Positions 57,891-64,000 of a stretch of 64,000 nucleotides of DNA are shown here, piece after piece. Numbering within the stretch: position 1 is the first letter of the stretch; each line of letters starts with the position of its first letter. Location: NCBI GenBank assembly GCA_030694965.1, contig JAUYTZ010000013.1, forward strand, positions 124,001-188,000, in the 5' to 3' direction. Both the position numbers and the translations under genes were made by a program. This DNA is from Candidatus Paracaedibacteraceae bacterium. Lineage in GTDB: Bacteria; Pseudomonadota; Alphaproteobacteria; Paracaedibacterales; CAIOTO01. Below the pieces are notes generated by a model. It was not told where the DNA came from. It saw only the letters and a list, made by a program, of their open reading frames with translations, and searched no databases.

Positions 57891-58477
57891 TGAAAACGAA
57901 CAAGAAGAATACACTTATCTCGCTCATGCGTTCGCTTATTATTTCATCTATCTTGCATATTGGGTTTGGTGCAAGCTCATTTGCGATATGGCATGCTTTA
58001 CAACAAAATAGTTATTCAAGGCATACATTGCCTCAGAAAAACATATTAACGACATCTGTTGAGTTTATTCCAATCAAAACAATTGAACCAAAAATACAAT
58101 CATCGATCAATCAAGAAACTTCTGTTAAAAAAGCGAAAAGTCCTCAAAAAAAATTAATACATGCACAGATAAAACCATCCATACTCTCCACTGATTCAAA
58201 CCACGGTTCATCTTTACCGGATATTTTACCGCATCCAGAAAACAGACATCCAGACTATCCAGAAGAAGCGCGCAACGAAGGAGTAGAAGCAATATGTGTT
58301 ATGAAAATACGAATTATGAAAAATGGAACAGTACAGTCCGTTGAATCCATAAACAAAGAAGGATGCCCTCCCCTATTTGTTAAGGCAGCACAAAAAGCGC
58401 TCTTTTCATGGAAATTTTCAACACACCAGTCAGCTTTTATTGATAAGACAGTACCTATCACATTCAAGCTTAATTAA
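57890..58477 (+). CDS. tonB: TonB-type energy transducer
   Basis: TonB proteins carry proton-motive energy from ExbBD to outer-membrane receptors. The 195-residue protein has an N-terminal helix (SLIISSILHIGFGASSFAIW), a Lys/Pro/Gln-rich periplasmic linker (residues 65-110), and a C-terminal TonB domain with HPDYPEEARNEGVEAICVMK near residue 122, NGTVQSVESINKEGCPPLFV and FIDKTVPITFKLN at the end. Its ATG overlaps the ctaG stop in TAATG. exbB, exbD and receptors are not in the window. Confidence 0.88.
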   Translation: MKTNKKNTLISLMRSLIISSILHIGFGASSFAIWHALQQNSYSRHTLPQKNILTTSVEFIPIKTIEPKIQSSINQETSVKKAKSPQKKLIHAQIKPSILSTDSNHGSSLPDILPHPENRHPDYPEEARNEGVEAICVMKIRIMKNGTVQSVESINKEGCPPLFVKAAQKALFSWKFSTHQSAFIDKTVPITFKLN

Positions 58478-58493
58478 ACAATTCACTGACGAA

Positions 58494-59456
58494 TCAACCA
58501 AACAATTGAGATCCAACCAAAGGATTGTCATACGCATAAAAGCGATAGTTTCCCCGTCCTGTTTGTTTTACTTTATACATTGTTTGATCTGCACGATCGA
58601 GCAATTCTTGGCTATTGCTTGCATTTTGGGGAAAAAGCGCAATACCAATACTGGCATTAATTGAAAGAGGTTGATTATTGTAAAAAAAGGGTGCTGATAT
58701 ATTATAAACAATACGTTGGGCAATATTAGCAACCGTATCAACATCATAAATATCAACAAGAAGAATACTAAATTCATCTCCCCCCATGCGTGCAACCGTA
58801 TCATTGCGCTTTACACAATTGCGCAAGCGCATAGCAACTTGCTGCAACAACCAATCACCTGCTTTATGCGTATGCATGTCATTAATATTTTTAAATCCAT
58901 CGAGATCTATATAAAGAAGTGAAAAAAACTTCCCTTCCATATGCGTGGATTTTGTAAGATCATCTAGCCGAGAAAAAAATAGTTTGCGATTAGGCAAACC
59001 TGTAAGCTCATCATAGAACGCCATAAAAGCCAATTCGACAGATTGAGATTCATGGTATTTTTCTGTCGTTTGAACGCTTTTGCTTAAAGAATCATCTGTT
59101 AGCATCAAAATGCGCTTGCGAAGCAAAGAACTATTTAATGGACCGAAATAAAAATCAGCTGCACCATTTTCAACAGCTTCTTCAGCCAACGATAGGCTAT
59201 TTTGATCTCCTACAGCAATAATAGGAATGTGTGGCAAAAGAGAATGTATTTTTTTTATTTTCTGAATAGAGCTCTCCCCAAAACCAACAAGATCAAATAG
59301 AACAATAGGCTTCATAGCAAGTGAGCTATAGTTACTCTGTAGTCCTTCGGCTGTGGTTGTCCATGCGTAGGATGGAAACACAGACTGAATGAGAGAAAGA
59401 CTGCTCGACTTGGGAGAAAACCAAACTACTGTAAAAGGATCATTCTCTATTAGCAT
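58494..59456 (-). CDS. Receiver-like/GGDEF diguanylate cyclase
   Basis: The 320-residue protein has an N-terminal region like a degenerate receiver domain (residues 1-125; PIVLFDLVGFGESSIQKIKK with an Asp at the usual phosphorylation strand, then IPIIAVGD). A full GGDEF domain follows: FMAFYDELTGLPNRKLFFSR near residue 145, SLLYIDLDGFKNIND, DTVARMGGDEFSILLVD near residue 225 and SIGIALFPQNA near residue 270. The active-site GGDEF is intact, so c-di-GMP synthesis is likely. The inhibitory site reads KRND instead of RxxD. No EAL domain is present. Confidence 0.9.
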   Translation of the reverse strand: MLIENDPFTVVWFSPKSSSLSLIQSVFPSYAWTTTAEGLQSNYSSLAMKPIVLFDLVGFGESSIQKIKKIHSLLPHIPIIAVGDQNSLSLAEEAVENGAADFYFGPLNSSLLRKRILMLTDDSLSKSVQTTEKYHESQSVELAFMAFYDELTGLPNRKLFFSRLDDLTKSTHMEGKFFSLLYIDLDGFKNINDMHTHKAGDWLLQQVAMRLRNCVKRNDTVARMGGDEFSILLVDIYDVDTVANIAQRIVYNISAPFFYNNQPLSINASIGIALFPQNASNSQELLDRADQTMYKVKQTGRGNYRFYAYDNPLVGSQLFG

Positions 59457-59642
59457 TATTATACAATCTTTTGCCGAATTGAGTGTTATCAGAAATATTA
59501 GTTGATTCTAATCACAATTTTTGCTGTATGCAAGAATTTACAACCAAAATTCTTAAAAAAAAGTTACACTTATTTTAAGACTTTGCCAAAAAACAGCTTT
59601 ATTGGAAAAAATTAAATTCTCAAGCATATAAGCCTGTTAAGG

Positions 59643-60953
59643 CTATGAACGCACAAAAATAGCAACAACCTCAATATGAGGTGACCAAGCAAACTGGTCA
59701 ACGCCATGCACATTCCGCAGGCTAAAATTTCCTTCTGTTAAAATACGCGCATCGCGCGCAAATGTTTCTGCATTACAAGACACGTAAATAATTTGCTTTG
59801 CATTGCATGTTGCAAGTGTGAAACTTTGCGCCTCAGCTCCAGCGCGGGGTGGATCAATCACAACCACATCAAAACTTTTTAATTCATCACGCGTCAATGG
59901 ATCGTTAAATAAATCGCGAAGATGCAAATCAATTGAATGCGTGGCATTTGGTGCTGCCTTTTCAAGCGCTGCAAGAGCAGGCTTATCAAACTCATATCCA
60001 GTCACAGGCGCTCTACTTGCAAGTGGTAAACTCAGCGTGCCACGACCACAAAATAGATCAACGATATTTGTTGCATCTGGTATAAGTTCAGCCAATACAT
60101 AATTTGCTAAATGCGCATCTGATTCAACAGTTGCCTGCAAAAAGCTATACGCATCAACCGTCACATCAATTTCAGCGAACTGTACAACAGGAACTGCAGT
60201 TTGATGAATCACATCTAAAAATTTTCGATGACGAAAAACAAATCGTGTAACATTCATTTTTTCTGCAAATGCTTTAAGTGCTTGGCGTTTAGGTTCTTCA
60301 AGTTCATCAATTCCCTGCACTTCAAGACTCATATCAATGCCAACATGCGTTAATGTGAAAAATATTTTTGCTTTCTGATATGGCTCTAGCACAATAGCAA
60401 ATGCCTGGCGCAGTGGTTCCAACAAACGCGTCAATGCAGGATCCATGGTAAAACATTCTTCAACATTGATAAGGGAATGCGATCTAAACTTGTGAAAACC
60501 AAGGAATATATCGTCCCCTTTTCGAATTGCATCAAGATTTGCACGTCGGCGCTTACCAAATGGCAAAATTGTAATACCATCAACAAAAAACGGATCAAGC
60601 CCCTCTTTCACCATGGCATTGGTTATTTGTGAATGCTTAAAATCGCGATACATCGTTGCGTTCATATGTTGCAGCATACAGCCGCCACACTGCGTAAAAT
60701 GCTTACATACAGGCGCAATACGATCAGCACTTTTCACTAAATACTCAGTCGCTACATATTTCTTTTTTTTCTTGAAATGCTGGCACTCATACGTTACTTT
60801 TTCGCCAGGAAGCACAAATGGAATCGTAATATTATTTCCCGTTTCAAGATCAATTCCAACACCTTCACCATCTGAATTTAAACTAAACACAGTAACCTGA
60901 CCGGTTGTTTTTATTATTTCTTTTTTAGTCATCATGCTACTACCTTCACTCAT
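59643..60953 (-). CDS. 23S rRNA (uracil-5-)-methyltransferase, RlmD/RumA family
   Basis: This SAM-dependent RNA m5U methyltransferase has a TRAM domain at the N-terminus (GQVTVFSLNSDGEGVGIDLE), the iron-sulfur cluster cysteines in PVCKHFTQCGGCMLQHM near residue 80, SAM motif NIVDLFCGRGTLSLPLAS near residue 295, and the catalytic IIYVSCNAETFARDARIL near residue 392. RlmD methylates 23S U1939 in E. coli, but the TrmA/RlmC/RlmD branches cannot be separated safely here. The 436-residue length is normal. It is a single gene. Confidence 0.92.
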   Translation of the reverse strand: MSEGSSMMTKKEIIKTTGQVTVFSLNSDGEGVGIDLETGNNITIPFVLPGEKVTYECQHFKKKKKYVATEYLVKSADRIAPVCKHFTQCGGCMLQHMNATMYRDFKHSQITNAMVKEGLDPFFVDGITILPFGKRRRANLDAIRKGDDIFLGFHKFRSHSLINVEECFTMDPALTRLLEPLRQAFAIVLEPYQKAKIFFTLTHVGIDMSLEVQGIDELEEPKRQALKAFAEKMNVTRFVFRHRKFLDVIHQTAVPVVQFAEIDVTVDAYSFLQATVESDAHLANYVLAELIPDATNIVDLFCGRGTLSLPLASRAPVTGYEFDKPALAALEKAAPNATHSIDLHLRDLFNDPLTRDELKSFDVVVIDPPRAGAEAQSFTLATCNAKQIIYVSCNAETFARDARILTEGNFSLRNVHGVDQFAWSPHIEVVAIFVRS

Positions 60954-61200
60954 TTTTCAAACAAACTTAATATTTGGCCAACATAACACAAAACACAACT
61001 TATTTGCCTGTTTTTAAGTTTAATGAAGCCACATATGATCAATTTTCTTAACAATCCATAAGGTATTTCATTATTTATGCAAACGTTCATTAATACGGCG
61101 TCATTTACTTGAAAAATAACTTTTAAGATATTAAAACCAACATTTAGTTCGCCTTACTATCTTTAATTACAAATGCAGCTACTGAAACAATTTTAAGACA

Positions 61201-61866
61201 TTATCCGTTTCCAGATAAAACAAACACCCATTTAAATAAAAATTCAAAAATTGGTTTAAGCACCCAAACAAACGGATTTGCATGGATACCGAGAAGCCCT
61301 AATAAAGATGGAGACATCATAAGCACTAAAATAACAAGCATGCCAAAACGTTCAGTTTTACTGTAATGCCATGCAAGTGAAGGCGGCAAAAGTCCTGCTA
61401 AAATACGTCCTCCATCAAGTGGCAAAATAGGCAATAAATTAAATGCGGCAAGTGTTATATTAATTCGAAAAAGCAACGGCAAAAACGTATGCAGGAATGT
61501 ACCATTTTCGAATGACATATGCATCGATATCGCTGCAATCCACGCCAAAGTTAAGTTCATTCCAGGACCAGCAAAAGCAACAAGAATTATCCCCAAACGC
61601 TGTGGATTTAATTTTGAAAAGTCGACAGGAACAGGTTTTGCCCAACCGAACAAAAATGGCGCCCCAGTAATATAAAGCACCCCAGGCAACACAAGCGTAC
61701 CTAAGGGATCAATATGAGCAATAGGATTAAACGTCAATCGACCAGCACGTTTTGCCGTATCGTCACCAAAAACAAAAGCAATTGCGCCATGAGCCGCCTC
61801 ATGCAGTGTTATGGCAAGAACAAGCGCTAGAATATGAGAAAAGGTTTCAAAAGAAAGCATGTGCAT
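61201..61866 (-). CDS. Site-2 protease family (M50) membrane metallopeptidase
   Basis: The 221-residue membrane protein has the zinc motif HEAAH in ITLHEAAHGAIAFVFGDD near residue 22 and the second-site LPILPLDGGRILAGL near residue 152 with the catalytic Asp. The block GRLTFNPIAHIDPLGTLVLP near residue 42 is typical of the short M50 group (FtsH-like fold without PDZ). Such proteins cleave membrane peptides; the substrate is unknown. Five to six membrane segments are visible. Single gene, divergent from the second ABC importer. Confidence 0.9.
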   Translation of the reverse strand: MHMLSFETFSHILALVLAITLHEAAHGAIAFVFGDDTAKRAGRLTFNPIAHIDPLGTLVLPGVLYITGAPFLFGWAKPVPVDFSKLNPQRLGIILVAFAGPGMNLTLAWIAAISMHMSFENGTFLHTFLPLLFRINITLAAFNLLPILPLDGGRILAGLLPPSLAWHYSKTERFGMLVILVLMMSPSLLGLLGIHANPFVWVLKPIFEFLFKWVFVLSGNG

Positions 61867-62036
61867 TTTTACTGTAATTGTACAACTATATGTAAACGTT
61901 ACAAGATAATATGGGTATTTGAAAGGAAAGAGAGCATTACATCTATAGCATTCTGCTTTGTGTCTCGCTCATCTAGATGTTATATGTTAGGATAAAATCA
62001 TTATTTAATCATACAAATCTTTATTATAAAAACCTT

Positions 62037-62717
62037 ATGTTATCTCTTTCTCTTTCTCATATGTTTGGTGATACCAACGTCTTACGGGATATAAATCTTA
62101 ACTTTTCAAAGGGTTCGTTCACGGCCATTATTGGCCCAAATGGCGCTGGAAAAAGCACACTGCTTAAAATGTGTGCTGGGGTTTTAAAACCAAGTCAGGG
62201 CACAGTGAAACTGAAAGCAGGCATCAAACGCGCGTATCTTCCACAACACAATCAACTTGATCGTCACTTCCCGATAAGCGTACACGATGTAATCGCCATG
62301 GGGTTTTGGCCAAAGATTGGTCTTTATAACAGGCTTACCCAAATAGATAAAAATCGATTAGCACACGCACTTGCTATGGTTGGCCTTGAAGGATTAGAAG
62401 ATAGTCCCATCAGCGTGTTAAGCGGCGGGCAATTTCAACGCCTACTATTTGCACGACTTTGGCTGCAAGAAGCTGACCTTTTAATTTTAGATGAACCTTT
62501 TTCTGCCGTAGATCAACCAACAACAGAAGATTTACTTGCCTTATTACAAAACTGGATTCTTGAAGGTAAAACAATTATCACAGTTATTCATCAACTTCCC
62601 CTTGCAGAACACTATATTCCACAATCAATTTTGTTAAACAGAAGTGTCATTGCAAAAGGACCAAGCAAAGAAATTCTTAAGGATGCAGCGCTTATTCGAA
62701 AGGCGTATGTTGCATGA
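62037..62717 (+). CDS. Metal (zinc/manganese-type) ABC transporter ATP-binding protein, second copy
   Basis: The 226-residue ATPase (from MLSLSLSHMFGDTNVLRDIN) has Walker A GPNGAGKSTLLKMCAGVL near residue 33, the signature LSGGQFQRLLFARLWLQEAD and Walker B LLILDEPFSAVDQ. It belongs to the same ABC-3 group as the other znuC but has no histidine-rich tail and is shorter. An in-frame ATG 60 bases upstream gives an unlikely N-terminal extension. It overlaps the permease gene by 4 bases (ATGA). Zinc, manganese or iron are possible substrates. Confidence 0.88.
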   Translation: MLSLSLSHMFGDTNVLRDINLNFSKGSFTAIIGPNGAGKSTLLKMCAGVLKPSQGTVKLKAGIKRAYLPQHNQLDRHFPISVHDVIAMGFWPKIGLYNRLTQIDKNRLAHALAMVGLEGLEDSPISVLSGGQFQRLLFARLWLQEADLLILDEPFSAVDQPTTEDLLALLQNWILEGKTIITVIHQLPLAEHYIPQSILLNRSVIAKGPSKEILKDAALIRKAYVA

Positions 62718-63559
62718 TCGATTTTATCCACAATTCCCTTATCGCTCCCATTACCGATTTTGTGTTTATGCAACGCGCCCTTTCTGCTTGCTTAACGCTT
62801 TCTATTGTTTGCCCAATTTTAGGAGTTATATTACTGCTTAAACGTATGAGCCTGATGGGTGAAGCGTTATCACATGGAATCTTACCAGGCATTGCCGTAG
62901 CCTTCTTTATCTGGGGCGTATGGCTGCCTGGTTTTACTATTGGCGGCATGATCGCCGGCTGCTTTATTGCAGGATTAAGCGTTTTTACAAGCCAAAAAAC
63001 ACGCCTTCCCCAAGACGCAAGTTTTAGTGGATTTTACTTACTTGCTCTTGCTTTAGGAGTACTTCTTATTTCAAAAGCAGGCGGGGCAATGAACGTTATG
63101 CATCTATTATTCGGGTCTGTCCTTGGAATTAATCTTACGATTCTTCGAACTATTATAATATTATCTGTTACCTCATTAATCATTTTGCGTATCATCTTTA
63201 GACCCCTTATTTACCAATGCTTTGATCCACTGTTCATGCAATCCGTTGGCTGCGGAGGCAATAGATACACCGTAATTTTCATTGGCCTAGTGGTCGTTAA
63301 TCTTGTTGCAGCATGCCAAGCCCTTGGCACATTGATGGCCCTTGGATTAATGATGATTCCAGCAATTGCGGCACGTTTGTTATGCGATAGTTTGCGTTGC
63401 ACACTAATCATTGCCATTTTAATAGCGATTATTTCAAGTTATAGCGGATTACTTGTGTCTTATCACGCAGAACTTCCAACAGGACCAACGATCGTTTTAG
63501 TAGCTTCAATCTTTTACATCATGGCATTGATTTCAGTTTTTTTTAGAAGGCGCAGATAA
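62714..63559 (+). CDS. Metal (zinc/manganese-type) ABC transporter permease, second copy
   Basis: The 281-residue membrane protein contains the ABC-3 block LLKRMSLMGEALSHGILPGI near residue 50, about eight hydrophobic segments, and QALGTLMALGLMMIPAIAAR near residue 197, which is like SitD/MntB/ZnuB permeases. It ends in a basic patch (SVFFRRRR). Sequence in the signature block (MGEALSHGILPG) differs from the other copy (FGDAMAHSAILG), so the two are old paralogues, not a recent duplication. No substrate-binding protein gene follows. Confidence 0.88.
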   Translation: MIDFIHNSLIAPITDFVFMQRALSACLTLSIVCPILGVILLLKRMSLMGEALSHGILPGIAVAFFIWGVWLPGFTIGGMIAGCFIAGLSVFTSQKTRLPQDASFSGFYLLALALGVLLISKAGGAMNVMHLLFGSVLGINLTILRTIIILSVTSLIILRIIFRPLIYQCFDPLFMQSVGCGGNRYTVIFIGLVVVNLVAACQALGTLMALGLMMIPAIAARLLCDSLRCTLIIAILIAIISSYSGLLVSYHAELPTGPTIVLVASIFYIMALISVFFRRRR

Positions 63560-63706
63560 GTTAAGCTGTTTAAAGTTACTCTTCATTTCACCCTTCTAGC
63601 TCCCTCAATTTATCCACCCTGAACTTGTTCAAAAGTTTTAAAGGTAACTTCTTTAAATGAACAGCTGCAAAATATTCATTTTTTTATGACATAAGTAGCA
63701 TTTACA

Positions 63707-63729
63707 ATCACCGTTCTTGACACGGTGAT
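63707..63729. repeat. Perfect 8-base hairpin between converging genes
   Basis: ATCACCGT and ACGGTGAT form a perfect stem around TCTTGAC, followed by GACAG. Read on the minus strand, CTGTCATCACCGTGTCAAG echoes the CTGTCATCATCGGCCTTGAC found downstream of dnaB. It lies between the ABC permease and ctrA, which converge. It lacks a U tract directly after the stem on either side, so I do not call it a terminator. Confidence 0.45.
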
Positions 63730-63775
63730 GACAGTAAAAAACTAAAAATAGAAATAAATATATTCAGTATAATTT

Positions 63776-64000
63776 TTAAACAGAGTAAAGTTGTTTAAAT
63801 GGAACGGAGCCAAGTGGTATATTAATAGTGGCTGCCCCACTCCCATGAACGCCAGAAGCGTGCGGCAAATCAGCAGGCCCAGTGTGAATTGGCGTTAAAT
63901 TGCTTTGCACAGGATCACGCAAGACATAACCTCTTCCCCAAACAGTTTCGATACAACTATCGTCACCCAATGCTTCAGCAATTTTGCGACGAAGCTTGCA
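63776..64000 (-). CDS. ctrA: Response regulator CtrA, C-terminal part (cut by window edge)
   Basis: Only the last 74 residues are visible. They begin [20 protein letters not shown] and continue [10 protein letters not shown], the end of an OmpR-type winged helix. The CKLRKK...[13 protein letters not shown] form is typical of CtrA, the alphaproteobacterial cell-cycle master regulator, more than of other OmpR-family proteins. A tail of about 43 residues follows (ending [10 protein letters not shown]). The receiver domain lies outside the window, so the call depends on this signature. Confidence 0.75.
   Translation of the reverse strand, partial: CKLRRKIAEALGDDSCIETVWGRGYVLRDPVQSNLTPIHTGPADLPHASGVHGSGAATINIPLGSVPFKQLYSV

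Overview
The window is a low-GC, gene-dense stretch of an alphaproteobacterial chromosome. Direct signs of the class are a NtrY/NtrX pair, a C-terminal fragment that looks like CtrA, a class II (B12-dependent) ribonucleotide reductase of the alphaproteobacterial type, coxF-ctaG, a DksA with a single zinc-finger cysteine, and a mitochondrial-processing-peptidase-like M16 protease. The AT-rich codon use, a sugar-phosphate (OPA/UhpC-type) antiporter, type VI secretion baseplate genes, a decayed insertion sequence and a frameshifted surface protein suggest a host-associated lineage. A Holosporales/Paracaedibacter-like protist symbiont is my inference; no rRNA gene is present to test it.

Layout. 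1-10.4 kb: nrdJ (truncated by the window edge), ruvX, and a minus-strand operon of an OPA transporter, ntrY, ntrX and trkA. 10.4-16.6 kb: penicillin-binding protein 1A, a small 2TM protein, then tssF-tssG (type VI baseplate) and an unknown 98-residue protein. 16.8-23.4 kb: the cell-shape cluster mreB - (ELM1-like gene) - mreC - mreD - mrdA - rodA on the minus strand, with ATGA-type overlaps. 23.5-27.4 kb: a Pro/Ala-rich membrane-anchored protein, a secreted serine hydrolase and dnaB. 27.4-34 kb: znuC-znuB with an SH3 protein, dut, a DEAD-box helicase, a peroxiredoxin and a NhaD-type antiporter. 34.4-46.8 kb: M16 protease, alaS, an IS982-like relic, metG, a DUF3108-like protein, tolB, glnA and pnp. 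47-55.3 kb: a frameshifted outer-membrane protein, rpsP, ffh, trmL, a porin, prmC, rsmA and dksA. 55.5-64 kb: a VanX-like dipeptidase, rplM-rpsI, coxF-ctaG-tonB, a GGDEF protein, rlmD, an M50 protease, a second zinc/manganese ABC pair, and the 3' end of ctrA.

Functional themes. Much of the window serves envelope growth: PBP1A, PBP2, RodA, MreBCD, TolB, TonB, porin and peptide/peptidoglycan hydrolases. A second theme is nitrogen/redox and cell-cycle signalling (NtrYX, GlnA, CtrA, GGDEF). A third is metal supply through two separate ABC importers with no binding-protein gene nearby. Several textbook regulatory motifs are missing or altered: GAFTGA in NtrX, the adenylylation tyrosine in GlnA, the KTG box in PBP2, and the c-di-GMP I-site arginine.

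No tRNA, rRNA, CRISPR array or prophage was recognised. No clearly new multi-gene system is evident. The best leads are the homopolymer-disrupted surface protein, the ELM1-like gene inside the mre cluster, the small gene beside tssFG, and the transporter-NtrYX operon.
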